Below are positions 1-8,538 of a DNA stretch of 64,000 nucleotides, piece by piece. The DNA comes from CAZCAC01 sp964496575 (GTDB lineage: Bacteria > Planctomycetota > UBA1135 > GCA-002686595): the NCBI GenBank assembly GCA_964496575.1, contig CAZCAC010000006.1, positions 62,001 to 126,000 on the forward strand, read 5' to 3'. Made by a program: the position numbers and the translations under genes. The notes under the pieces are model-generated. The model saw only the letters and a list, made by a program, of their open reading frames with translations. It was not told the origin of the DNA and did not search any database. The first letter of the stretch is position 1. Every line of letters begins with the position of its first letter.

Positions 1-243
1 CACCAAGTACTCCCACTCCGAACAGGACTGGCCGTCGACGTAGACCCACTTCGTGTCCACGGTCGTCGAGGGACTCCGATCGGAGTTCGTGACGGTGATC
101 AGATTGACCATCCCGCCAGTAGGCTGTGAGTCGTACTCGGCGAAGAGCAGGAGGCTCCCGGGAGGTCTCTTCTGTGCCTCGGCGGCGACGGACATACCCA
201 TCAGGCAGGTCGTCACCCATACGGCCATCTTCGTGGCACTCAT
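1..243 (-). CDS. Exported protein of unknown function, N-terminal part (cut by window edge)
   Basis: The frame is open from the ATG at 243 to the window edge: 81 codons, no stop. Two ATGs lie side by side (246 and 243). A GGAGGAGA ribosome site at 254-247 leaves only 3 nt before the first ATG and 6 nt before the second, so 243 is preferred. The start looks like a Sec signal peptide: a short basic stretch, hydrophobic core AVWVTTCLMGMSVA, then AEAQ as a likely cleavage region. The mature part begins RPPGSLLLFAEYDS and continues as beta-rich sequence with TVTNSD and at least one cysteine. From memory, similar GSLLxFxExD openings occur in planctomycete exported proteins, but no function is known. 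The C-terminus lies outside the window. Confidence 0.75.
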   Translation of the reverse strand, partial: MSATKMAVWVTTCLMGMSVAAEAQKRPPGSLLLFAEYDSQPTGGMVNLITVTNSDRSPSTTVDTKWVYVDGQSCSEWEYLV

Positions 244-246
244 CAT

Positions 247-594
247 TCTCCTCCGTTCCCCTCGTCTCGTCTGGATCCGATCGGGTGCCCGCAAGGCGGC
301 CGTCGAGGGGATCAACGTGCCACACCACGGGGTGAATGAGAGTTCAGCGTGTCCGTACCCTGCGCGCCGGTAGGTGGTGTCAAGACGAGGAGGGTGCGCC
401 TCCCAGGGTGAGTCCGGGAGCTTCGACCGAGGCGGGACCAACTACGTCCGACTCGGCTTCACCCAGGGAAGTCCTGGCCCGACAGGAACCGCACCGCGAA
501 ATGCCCACCTTCTCCGCGGCTGCACCCTGGACGGGGCGAGAAGTGAACCGACAGGAGCTGCCCGCGCTCGCTCCTGGAACACCAGCTCAGCGGC
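247..594. other. Intergenic stretch, nothing recognised
   Basis: About 350 bases lie between the start of the partial exported gene and the stop of the UreH-like gene, both on the minus strand. Several frames are open here, but they are proline/arginine/serine-rich, lack ribosome sites and look like GC-driven chance frames. The promoter of the partial gene should lie in the first part. No convincing hairpin terminator or RNA gene was found. Confidence 0.5.
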
Positions 595-1311
595 TCAGAG
601 CCCGATCAGGATCAGCACCCCACAGGCGGTGATCGTCGCCCCGGCCACGGCGTGGGTATTGCGCCGCAGCCAGCCGAGCTCGAAGCGTCGCAGCCCCAGA
701 GTCAGGGCGAGCACCGTCGTGAGCATGGTGCCGATCGTGGTCACCCCGAAGACGGTCACCACCGTGATCAGCAGCCCCACGTTTCCCGCCGCAGCGGGAA
801 CCATCAGCTGGGGGATGAGCACTTCGCAGGGTCCGAAGACGAAGATGGTGAAGAGGACCCAGGGCGTGATCGACCGGCCCAGCGCCTCACTCTCGTGGAC
901 GTGCGCGTGGTCGGAGTGGTGAGAGTGGACGTGGCTGTGAACGGTCCGGTCGGCGTGCGAGTGGACATGTTCGTGGCGCTTGCCCCGGACCTTCCGGCGC
1001 CAGCCCCAGACCGCGTAGGCGAGACCGAAGGCGATCATCGCCCAGGCGGCGAGGTCTCCGCGGGCCGACTCGATCATCTCCAGGCGGAAGATCGCTGCGC
1101 CGACGGCGATGCCGATCGCCCCGAGCAATACCGAGCCCAGGACGTGTCCCACGCCGCAGAGCACGGTCACCACGGTGGTCTTCGCCACGGACCACGAACG
1201 CGCCCGGGCCAGGACCACGAAGGGGAGGTAGTGGTCGGGACCGGCCAGGGTGTGGACCAGCCCGGTCACTGCGGCGAGAGCGATCAGGGAGCTCGAGGGT
1301 TCGGTGGTCAT
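595..1311 (-). CDS. UreH/NicO-like polytopic membrane protein with His-rich loop
   Basis: A 238-residue membrane protein with about six hydrophobic segments. Its first helix carries GLVHTLAGPDHYLPF (H20, D26, H27), the His/Asp-His signature of the UreH/NicO/cytochrome-biogenesis-like transporter group. A second conserved-looking patch is GVGHVLGS near 53-60. Between the two membrane halves, residues 113-139 form a hydrophilic loop with more than ten histidines (HEHVHSHAD, HSHVHSHHSDHAHVH), typical of proteins that handle Ni, Co or other transition metals. The likely role is metal transport or export across the inner membrane; the ion cannot be read from the sequence. No urease or hydrogenase genes are nearby. 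The start is the ATG at 1311; an upstream GAGG is only a weak ribosome site. Confidence 0.75.
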   Translation of the reverse strand: MTTEPSSSLIALAAVTGLVHTLAGPDHYLPFVVLARARSWSVAKTTVVTVLCGVGHVLGSVLLGAIGIAVGAAIFRLEMIESARGDLAAWAMIAFGLAYAVWGWRRKVRGKRHEHVHSHADRTVHSHVHSHHSDHAHVHESEALGRSITPWVLFTIFVFGPCEVLIPQLMVPAAAGNVGLLITVVTVFGVTTIGTMLTTVLALTLGLRRFELGWLRRNTHAVAGATITACGVLILIGL

Positions 1312-1637
1312 GGGGCGGCCTCGGGAGGTATCTCGGCTGGATCGCCTCGATGCTAGAGGACGGATTCCCGCCAGACCGGCGCGGAGTCCGCCCGGACCCG
1401 AGGAAGGGTCGGTTTCGGGATCGTGCTCCTTCGCATCATCCCCGGCCTCGGCGCGGAGCGCAAGCGGCGTGGTCGGGGAATGGGCGACTCATGGAGAAGT
1501 GGTCCGGATGTCTCGATATCGGGGTCCGCCGTTCAGACGGTGTATGCGTGGTTTCGATTCTGTGACGCCGTTGACAGGAGCGCCCGGGTGCTCTCGCCTG
1601 TATCGATCCGACCAGCAGCTCCCGCCCGAGGGCTCCG
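1312..1637. other. Divergent intergenic region between the membrane protein and the double-MBL gene
   Basis: About 325 bases separate two divergent genes, so promoters for both are expected here. I could not pick out convincing -35/-10 pairs, operators or an RNA structure. Short open frames in the region have no coding character. Confidence 0.45.
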
Positions 1638-3236
1638 ATGAAGACACTCCTCTCCGTCCTGCTCCTGACCACTCTCCATGGCACCCAGGACACCGTCCCT
1701 CCGCAGCTCGAGTTGCTCGCGGAAGGCGTGCACCGCATCGTGCTCGACGGGGGCTTCCCCGCCAACGTGACCGCGCTCGTCAGTGAGGACGGAGCGCTCC
1801 TGGTCGACTCGGGATTCGACCGAACGCAGGACAGTCTCGCGGCGGCGCTGCGGAGTCTCGGTGCGAAAGCGGTGAAGGCGATCGTCAACACGCATCCTCA
1901 CGGCGATCACTTCGGGGGCAACGGGATCCTGGCCGCGGATGGAGCCGTCTACTGTCGCGGCCCCGTGCCCGGCCCGGTGACCACGACTCTCGTCGACGAG
2001 ACCACGCGTTTCGAGTTCGGTGACGAGACGATCCACCTGGTTCCTCTCGCCGGCGGCCACTCCGGCGCCGACCTGGCGATCCACTTCGAGCGGGCGAAGG
2101 TGCTCTGCCTCGGTGACCTGTACCTCTCCGAGTCCTTCCCCACCGTCGACGTGAATGGCGGCGGCGGTGCGGCCTCGCTCCTGGCCGGACTCGAGCGAGC
2201 GCTGGAGCTCTTCCCCGCCGACGTGAAGGTCGTTCCCGGCCACGGGCGGGTCACCACCATGGCCGAGCTCCGTCGCTACGTCGAACGCATGCGCGAGACC
2301 GTGGCCATCGTCAGGACGGAGATGGCCGCCGGCCTGAACCGCGAGCAGATTCAGCGCAAACGGCCGCTGCGCGACTACGTCGTCTGGGGCAAGTTCTTTC
2401 CCTTCATCAATGAACAGACCTGGGTCGACGAGGTGTTCGCCAGCTTCGAGGGCTGGCCGCCGCTCGAGGAGGAGGAGCTCTTCACCGGCCGCGAGTCCGT
2501 TGCCGCGGAGAAGCTCTCGCGCCCTCGCCTCTCGGTGCTGTTCAACCACGAGGCCGTCGACGAGAGCTTCGAGACCGCGTGGGGTTTCGCCTGCCTGGTC
2601 GAGGGCTGTGGGAAGCCGATCCTCTTCGACACCGGGCTCGACGGCGTGAAGCTGCTCGCCAACATGGAACGGCTCGAGCTCGACCCGACCGAGGTCGAGA
2701 CAGTCGTCCTCTCCCACGCCCACGGCGACCACACGCAGGGGTTGCCGGCTTTGGCCGAGAAGCACCCGGAGCTCTCGGTCTACTCCCTCGGCTCGTTTCC
2801 GTCGGAATTGAACGGGCACCTCGAGCGGGTGAGCGGAACCTTGACCCTGATCGGCGGCCCGCGCGAAATCGCGCCTGGGGTGCACACCACCGGAGACGTC
2901 GGTGGGGAGATCCCCGAGCAGGCGCTCTTCCTCGATACGCCCGAGGGGCTCGTGATCATCACCGGGTGCGCCCATCCAGGGATCTGCCAGATCGTCCGGC
3001 GCGCGAAGCAGGTGCTGCATCGGCCGATCCACCTGGTCGTCGGCGGCTTTCACCTGGTCCAGCACTCCGATGAAGCGATCGAGCGGATCATCGTGGAGCT
3101 GAAGGACATCGGTGTGCAGAAGATCGCGGCGACGCACTGCACCGGCGAGCGCGGCGTCGAGCTCTTCCGCGAGGCCTGGGGCGACGATTTCGTCGATGCG
3201 CTCTGCGGGACGGTGTGGGAGTGCCCGGGTCGGTGA
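1638..3236 (+). CDS. Exported protein with two fused metallo-beta-lactamase folds
   Basis: The 532-residue product begins with a probable signal peptide (MKTLLSVLLLTTLHG). Two complete metallo-beta-lactamase domains follow. The first (about 25-240) has HPHGDH (H86, H88, D90, H91), GGHSGAD near 139-144 and GDLYLSE, resembling the MBL hydrolases linked to PQQ or sulfur oxidation. A linker (about 240-295) leads to the second (about 296-530), with SHAHGDHTQG (H360, H362, D364, H365), DTG at 331-333, GCAHPG at 443-448 and GGFHL. This half resembles COG1237, the group annotated as dihydropterin/RFA-P synthase-related. Both halves keep the metal ligands, so both may be active. The substrate is unknown. 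Typical single-domain members are 250-320 residues, so this is a genuine two-domain fusion. Confidence 0.85.
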   Translation: MKTLLSVLLLTTLHGTQDTVPPQLELLAEGVHRIVLDGGFPANVTALVSEDGALLVDSGFDRTQDSLAAALRSLGAKAVKAIVNTHPHGDHFGGNGILAADGAVYCRGPVPGPVTTTLVDETTRFEFGDETIHLVPLAGGHSGADLAIHFERAKVLCLGDLYLSESFPTVDVNGGGGAASLLAGLERALELFPADVKVVPGHGRVTTMAELRRYVERMRETVAIVRTEMAAGLNREQIQRKRPLRDYVVWGKFFPFINEQTWVDEVFASFEGWPPLEEEELFTGRESVAAEKLSRPRLSVLFNHEAVDESFETAWGFACLVEGCGKPILFDTGLDGVKLLANMERLELDPTEVETVVLSHAHGDHTQGLPALAEKHPELSVYSLGSFPSELNGHLERVSGTLTLIGGPREIAPGVHTTGDVGGEIPEQALFLDTPEGLVIITGCAHPGICQIVRRAKQVLHRPIHLVVGGFHLVQHSDEAIERIIVELKDIGVQKIAATHCTGERGVELFREAWGDDFVDALCGTVWECPGR

Positions 3237-3302
3237 GACCTTCACCGGGCTTCGGGACGACGCGTCCTTCCCGGTGTAGACTCGGCGCCTGGAGGAAACC
3301 GA

Positions 3303-3839
3303 ATGAGCCCCGAGTACGCCGACGAACCGATCCAACCTCGACCGAACGTCCCGCTGCCGAGCGCGGAGCTCCCCTGGGAGGACTACACCCGGGACAGCGT
3401 GCGCTTCGGCGACCGCACCGTACCCCTCGGCGCGCACGGTGGCGGCACGCAGCTCGGCTTCAACCTCGTCGAGCTGCCGCCCGGCAAGCAGAGCTGCCCG
3501 TTCCACTACCACCTGCGCGAGGAGGAGCACTTCTTCATCCTCGAGGGGCGTTGCATCCTGCGCAGCGGTGACGAGCGGTACGAGATGAAGGCGGGTGACT
3601 ACGCCTGCTTCCCCGCGGGCACCGGCGTCGCGCACGCGACCCTGAACCCCTTCGCTGAGCCGTGTCGGATGATCGTGGTCGGAACGCCTCGCGCGCACCC
3701 GCTGGAGGTGGCCGTGTTCCCCGACAGCGGCAAGGCGAACCTCCGTGCCTTGAAGACGCTCGTCCCCTGGCCGCAGGAGAGCCTCGGCTACGATCACGGC
3801 GAGAGAAACGACGATCCGGTGACGGAGGACGAGATCTGA
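3303..3839 (+). CDS. Cupin-domain protein
   Basis: A 178-residue cytoplasmic protein with one cupin barrel. Motif 1 is visible as CPFHYHLREEEHFFILEGR, giving the two histidines and glutamate used as metal ligands. Motif 2 is GDYACFPAGTGVAHATLN, giving the third histidine. The family includes isomerases, dioxygenases and sugar-binding proteins; the reaction cannot be assigned. The gene lies 66 bp after the double-MBL gene on the same strand, so the two may be co-transcribed. The start is the ATG at 3303, preceded by GGAGGAAACCGA, which contains a good ribosome site. Confidence 0.85.
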   Translation: MSPEYADEPIQPRPNVPLPSAELPWEDYTRDSVRFGDRTVPLGAHGGGTQLGFNLVELPPGKQSCPFHYHLREEEHFFILEGRCILRSGDERYEMKAGDYACFPAGTGVAHATLNPFAEPCRMIVVGTPRAHPLEVAVFPDSGKANLRALKTLVPWPQESLGYDHGERNDDPVTEDEI

Positions 3840-3989
3840 GACGCCGGTGCCGGCGGCGGGTCTGACGGGAAGTCGGTGCCCACTGCACTCTTCCCGCAAA
3901 TCGGTGGAAACGTGTGCCACTCCGCATCGGTCGCGGTACCTTGACGGTACTCTCCGAATGACGACCACGCCGCGGGGAAGAAGGCTCCG

Positions 3990-4589
3990 ATGACCACGCC
4001 CGATCGAAGCTGGGACCGAATCGTCGACGGCTTGCGCCGGGGGGACGAGGCTGCGGTTCGAGACTTCTGTCACGAGTACGAGCAGTCGTTGCGGCGCCTC
4101 GCCGACGGGCGGATGCCCGCGGGGCTGCGGCGGCGCGTCGATCCGGAGGATGTTGTGCAGTCGGCGCTACGGACCTTCCTGCGCCGCGCTTCCGACGGGC
4201 AATTCCAGCTGGGCGGATCCGACGGGTTGTGGCGGCTGCTCTGCACGATCACCCTGACCAAGGTGAAGAAGCAGGCGCGCTTCCAGTACCAGCAGCGGCG
4301 CGATCCGGGACGCGAGGTCCACGCCGCGCCGATCGGCGACGACAGCGAGGCGCGGGACATCGGCGTCAAGGACTCTGCGCCAACGCCACTCGAGGCGGCG
4401 GCGTTCTCCGAGGAGTTTCACGCCATCCTCGACTCCTTCGAACCGACCGAGCGGCGGCTGATCGAGCTGAAGTTGCAGGAGCTCACCAACGAGCAGATCG
4501 GCGCGGAGATGAAGATCTCGGAGCGGACCGTGCGCCGCACCCTCAAGCGGATCCAGGCCCGCCTCGAACGGGAGCTACCGGTGGAGTGA
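3990..4589 (+). CDS. ECF-type RNA polymerase sigma factor (planctomycete type)
   Basis: A 199-residue protein with the two domains of extracytoplasmic-function sigma factors. Region 2 contains DPEDVVQSALRTFLRR (about 51-66). Region 4 contains the helix-turn-helix with LTNEQIGAEMKISERTVRRT (about 165-185). No anti-sigma factor is adjacent. Instead a Ser/Thr protein kinase starts 2 bp after the stop codon, an arrangement widespread in Planctomycetota where the kinase is thought to take part in sigma control. The ATG at 3990 has only a weak upstream AAGG-like site. Confidence 0.9.
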   Translation: MTTPDRSWDRIVDGLRRGDEAAVRDFCHEYEQSLRRLADGRMPAGLRRRVDPEDVVQSALRTFLRRASDGQFQLGGSDGLWRLLCTITLTKVKKQARFQYQQRRDPGREVHAAPIGDDSEARDIGVKDSAPTPLEAAAFSEEFHAILDSFEPTERRLIELKLQELTNEQIGAEMKISERTVRRTLKRIQARLERELPVE

Positions 4590-4591
4590 CC

Positions 4592-7500
4592 GTGGACCAC
4601 GACGCCTCCTTCGCCGGTTCCATCGACGAGTCGCGGCTGCAACGCTTCGAGGCAGCGTGGTTCGAAGGGGCGCCCGAGCCGATCGAAGACCACCTGCCCG
4701 CCGCCGATCACCCCGACTACCTGCCCACGCTGGAAGAACTGGTCTCGGTCGAGCTGGAGTTTCGGTGGAAGGGCACCGGAGACACGAAGCGGGAAGGCCC
4801 GCGCATCGAGAGCTACCTCGAGCGCTTTCCGGCCCTCGACGATCAGGCCGTCCTGCTGCGCCTCCTGCAGCAGGAGTATCGCACCCGCCAGCTGCACGGT
4901 GATCGGCCCGTGGTGAGCGAGTACCGCGGCCGTTTCCCCCACGTCATCCAGTCAGGCGCCGACCTCGAGGGATCGCTGGCGGTCGAGGACTTCGGCCCGC
5001 ACACCGAGGACGACGCCGCGTCTCCGGGCATGCACCTGGGTCGCTACCACCTGAGCTCCCGGCACGCGCGGGGAGGCTTCGGCCTCGTCTGGCGGGCGGT
5101 GGACGAACAGCTCGGGCGCATGGTCGCCCTGAAGCAGCTCGGCGGCCACGTGGCCTGGCGAACGCGAACCCGCGAGCGCTTCCTCGCCGAGGCGAAGATC
5201 GCGGCGCGTCTCGAGCACCCCGGCGTGGTACCGGTGTACGAGCTCTGCGGCGAAGACGATCAGCTCCCCTACTACACGATGAAGCTGGTGCACGGGGACA
5301 CGTTCACCCAGTGCATCCGGCGCTACCACGATCGGATTCGCTCGTCGCCTGAAGGACCGGTGGAGCAGCTCCGACTCCTGAACGCCCTCCTGAGCGTCGC
5401 GCGCACGATGGCCTACGCTCACCGCCAGGGAGTACTGCACCGCGACCTGAAGCCCGACAACATCGTGCTCGGAGAGTACGGCGAGAGCGTGATTCTCGAC
5501 TGGGGGCTGGCCAAGGTGATCGGCGAGGAGGACGTCTCCGGCTCCCAGCTGCTGGGGAACCCGTTCGCCGATGCCCTGCCGGACGAGACGTGCGAGGGCA
5601 CCGTGCTCGGCACACCCGTCTACATGTCCCCCGAGCAGGCGGGCGGCAACATCGATGAGATCGATCAGCGGAGCGACGTCTACGCCCTCGGCGCGATCCT
5701 CTATCAGGTTCTGACCGGCAGGCACCCGTTCACCGGCGACAGCTCCGAGGAGGTCCTGGACAAGGTACGGACGCAGGATCCACCGCGACCGCGGAGCGTG
5801 CTCGCCGGGATTCCCCGTCCCCTCGAGGCGATCTGCCTCAAGGCGATGGCCAAGGACAGCGGAGATCGCTACGAAGATGCAACTGCCTTGACGCGCGACC
5901 TCGAGCGCTACCTCGCCGATGAGCGGATCTCCGCCTGGCGAGAGTCACATCTGGAGCGCTTTGGTCGCTGGGTTCGTCGACATCGCGCGCTCGCCTCCTC
6001 CGGCGCGGTCGCGCTGCTGCTCGGTCTCCTGGGGACGATCGGTATCCTCACCGCGCGGGCACGCTCGCTGAACGGCATCCGCGTGGCCGGCGAGGCCGAT
6101 CGCACGATCGCGAGCTCCGAGCTGCGCGCGGGGCGCTACGAGAGCGCGGCGCTGATCCTGGAGAAGGCGGCGGAACGCATCCGCACCGATGGCCGACTTC
6201 CCGACCTGCTCGCCGAGCTCGAAGCCCAGCGCGAGCGCGCCACGCGGCTGCTCGACTTCGAGCAGCTCGACGACCGGGCCTGGTTCCTCGCCGGCGAGGA
6301 GTACGACAGTGATACGCTCGAGGTCTGCGAGGCCGCATTGCAGCGGCTGGGTGTGACCGACTGGGACGACTGGCCGGCGCAGCTGCCTGCGGCCGACCTC
6401 GAGGAGGGGCAGCGGGAGGAGCTGGCGAGCGACGTGCATCGCCTGCTCATGCTCCAGGCGGTGCTGCAGGCCAAACCGGCGCTGCTCGCCTTCTTCGACC
6501 CCGAGACCGGCGAGAACTGCCGGATGGCGCTGCGGACGCTGGAGCTCGCGACGCTGCACCACGAGACCCAGACGGGTCGCCTGCTGTCGACCTTCTGCCG
6601 CTTCAAGCTCGGCGAGGCGGACCCCGCTGATCTCGAGGGGTTCCGCGAGCCCGAAGGTGCCGCGGATCATTTCTTCTTCGGCTTCGTACACCTCTGGATC
6701 GGCCAGTTCCCCGACGACGCCGTCGGCCGACTGGTCAAGAACTTCGTCGCCGGGCTGCCGGGGATCGACACCGCCGAGCCTTTCAAGGCCGCCGAGCACC
6801 ATTTCCGCGCCGCGGTCGATATAGAGCCGCAGCACTTCTGGAATCACTACATGCTCGCCTGGGCGTTGAACGTGGCGGGCGATCGCCAGGGAGCCTCTCT
6901 CGCCTTCGGAACCTGCATCGCGCTGCGCCCCGACCTCGGGGCCGGTTACGCGGCACGGTCGGATCAGTGGCTCTTGCTGCACGACGAGACCGGCGACGCG
7001 TCCTATCTGGAGCGGGCGCTCGCCGACTCCGACCATGCCGTGCAGCTCGAGCCGCTGAACCCATGGATGCACTGGGAGCGAGCGACCCTGTTCCAGCGAC
7101 TCGATCGTCCCGCGGACCAACTCGCGGCGATCCGACGCGCCCTCGAGATCGACCGCGTCGACGGCGGCTGGTTCCGGCGCCGCGCGCTGGAACGTTCACG
7201 AGAGTGGCTGGTGCAGCGGGAAAGAGCCGACCCCGACAATCCGGAGCTGCTCGCCACGCGAGCTCGCCTCGCCTTGTTGCTCGAGCTGCTGGCCGAGGCC
7301 GGGGCGGCGGCGGATCGGGCGCTGGATCTCGATCCAGAGCAGCCCGAGGCATTGGCGGTTCGCGGCGAGCTGGCCTTGCAGCGCGAGGAGCTCGACGCGG
7401 CGCAGCGCGACTTCGAGGAGGCTCTCCGGCACCGGCCGAGCTCCTTCTTCGCCGCTTCGGGAATCGCTCGCGTGCTCGGCGCCAGGGGCGAGTTGCGCGC

Positions 7501-7627
7501 GGCGCTGGTCGCTTTCGGCGCGGCTCAGGATCTCGCCGAGACCGAGTGGCAGCGCCGGGCGATCGCTCGAGAGCTCGAATCGCTGGAGGACGGGACTCGA
7601 CGCGAGAGCGACGAGTCGACGCGCTGA
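4592..7627 (+). CDS. Membrane Ser/Thr protein kinase with periplasmic TPR region
   Basis: Read from a GTG at 4592 (GGAG 5 nt upstream), the product has about 1011 residues. A GTG at 4586 overlapping the sigma stop is an alternative. Order of parts: an N-terminal region of about 145 residues without a clear domain; a Hanks-type kinase domain (about 148-440) with glycine loop HARGGFGLVWRA, catalytic HRDLKPDN (near 282-290), DWG in place of DFG (near 304), GTPVYMSPEQA and SDVYALGAILYQ; one membrane segment (about 468-487, GAVALLLGLLGTIGIL); then a long region with several TPR-like repeats. Kinase inside and TPRs outside is the usual layout. It probably couples an envelope signal to the sigma factor encoded just before it. 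DWG for DFG is common in this bacterial group and need not mean loss of activity. Confidence 0.9.
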   Translation: MDHDASFAGSIDESRLQRFEAAWFEGAPEPIEDHLPAADHPDYLPTLEELVSVELEFRWKGTGDTKREGPRIESYLERFPALDDQAVLLRLLQQEYRTRQLHGDRPVVSEYRGRFPHVIQSGADLEGSLAVEDFGPHTEDDAASPGMHLGRYHLSSRHARGGFGLVWRAVDEQLGRMVALKQLGGHVAWRTRTRERFLAEAKIAARLEHPGVVPVYELCGEDDQLPYYTMKLVHGDTFTQCIRRYHDRIRSSPEGPVEQLRLLNALLSVARTMAYAHRQGVLHRDLKPDNIVLGEYGESVILDWGLAKVIGEEDVSGSQLLGNPFADALPDETCEGTVLGTPVYMSPEQAGGNIDEIDQRSDVYALGAILYQVLTGRHPFTGDSSEEVLDKVRTQDPPRPRSVLAGIPRPLEAICLKAMAKDSGDRYEDATALTRDLERYLADERISAWRESHLERFGRWVRRHRALASSGAVALLLGLLGTIGILTARARSLNGIRVAGEADRTIASSELRAGRYESAALILEKAAERIRTDGRLPDLLAELEAQRERATRLLDFEQLDDRAWFLAGEEYDSDTLEVCEAALQRLGVTDWDDWPAQLPAADLEEGQREELASDVHRLLMLQAVLQAKPALLAFFDPETGENCRMALRTLELATLHHETQTGRLLSTFCRFKLGEADPADLEGFREPEGAADHFFFGFVHLWIGQFPDDAVGRLVKNFVAGLPGIDTAEPFKAAEHHFRAAVDIEPQHFWNHYMLAWALNVAGDRQGASLAFGTCIALRPDLGAGYAARSDQWLLLHDETGDASYLERALADSDHAVQLEPLNPWMHWERATLFQRLDRPADQLAAIRRALEIDRVDGGWFRRRALERSREWLVQRERADPDNPELLATRARLALLLELLAEAGAAADRALDLDPEQPEALAVRGELALQREELDAAQRDFEEALRHRPSSFFAASGIARVLGARGELRAALVAFGAAQDLAETEWQRRAIARELESLEDGTRRESDESTR

Positions 7628-7716
7628 TCGACGCGGAGGCCGTCCCGCCTCCACCGGTGCGTATCGAGGTCAGTACCTCCTGGGCGCTCCAGGCGATGCC
7701 CACCCCGGGGCGGCGT

Positions 7717-8538
7717 TCATTCGAATCCGAGGTCGAGCGGTGCGAGGATGCCGGTCAGGCCACTCCAGCACGCGGCCGCGATCAGATTCGCCGTGGGTGG
7801 TCGCAGTCGCTGATTGCGCGCGATCAGCGCTGCTTCGATCGTGGCATCGCAACCTCGAAAGCAATAAGCCTCGAGGTTCCTGCGCAGCTTCGTCCTGGCC
7901 TTCCTGGAGAGCTGCGGCACGAGCCTGGTCGCGCTCGCGGCGAGCGCTTCGAAACTCCCGGCGAAGAGGGCCAGCGTGTCGTAGATGTAGAGCACGTCCT
8001 TGCCCCGTTTCGCGGGACTGCGCGCCTCCATGATCAGGCCCTTCTGCACCAGAAACGCGACGGGATTGGCGACGCGGGCCTCCCCGGCTTCATCGGGCAG
8101 TTCCAGCGACCACGGTTCGTGCAGCAAGACGTCGACGTGAGGTAGCTTCTCGGCGGTGATGCCGGAGAAGCGCAGGCGGTGATCCCGCTCGCCACTCCGG
8201 GTGATCCCGCTGCCGCGTCGCGGGGCCAGAAACTGCAGATACGGGGCATTTCCTCCTGGCAACCGGTAGCGATGGGACGCATAGGATGCGCCGCCGACCT
8301 CCTCACGGAAGCCCGCCTTCGCGAGGCGATCGACCAGCTCGGGTGAGCCGCAATAGGCGAGGTCGAGCGGGGTGACGAAGTCGACGTCCTCGGTGGTCAA
8401 GAGCTCGAACCCTGGCGCGCTCGCGAGCTCGTGCAGCGGAAACAGCCGGTGCGCGGCTCCACCGACCACGACGAGCCGCTCACGGACCGGAGCGAGGCAT
8501 TGCAGCGCTCGAGCGAGAGCCTCTTCATGCTCAGCCAT
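7717..8538 (-). CDS. AbiEii-like nucleotidyltransferase, probable toxin of a type IV TA module
   Basis: A 273-residue protein with the nucleotidyltransferase signature VVGGAAH (G26-G27) followed by TTEDVDF (D51, D53), the pattern of the AbiEii/JHP933-like families that transfer nucleotides to RNA or tRNA. The centre and C-terminus are mixed alpha/beta without further named domains. It overlaps the upstream antitoxin-like gene: the ATG at 8538 lies inside ATGGCTGA, sharing 8 nt with that gene's stop. A second ATG at 8547 is possible, but GAGG is better spaced for 8538. The overlap implies translational coupling, as in other antitoxin-first AbiE operons. The assignment as a toxin rests on motif and neighbour, not on a search. 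Confidence 0.7.
   Translation of the reverse strand: MAEHEEALARALQCLAPVRERLVVVGGAAHRLFPLHELASAPGFELLTTEDVDFVTPLDLAYCGSPELVDRLAKAGFREEVGGASYASHRYRLPGGNAPYLQFLAPRRGSGITRSGERDHRLRFSGITAEKLPHVDVLLHEPWSLELPDEAGEARVANPVAFLVQKGLIMEARSPAKRGKDVLYIYDTLALFAGSFEALAASATRLVPQLSRKARTKLRRNLEAYCFRGCDATIEAALIARNQRLRPPTANLIAAACWSGLTGILAPLDLGFE

Noticed and set aside
1533..4073. Open frame of 846 codons on the minus strand across the double-MBL, cupin and sigma genes
   Set aside because: It is antisense to three well-supported genes, rich in Arg/Gly/Val, and without a ribosome site or domain; high GC keeps such frames open.
4229..4591. N-terminal extension of the kinase overlapping most of the sigma gene
   Set aside because: The extension is Ala/Arg/Gly-rich and out of frame with a strong sigma factor; a GTG with GGAG at 4592 is the natural start.
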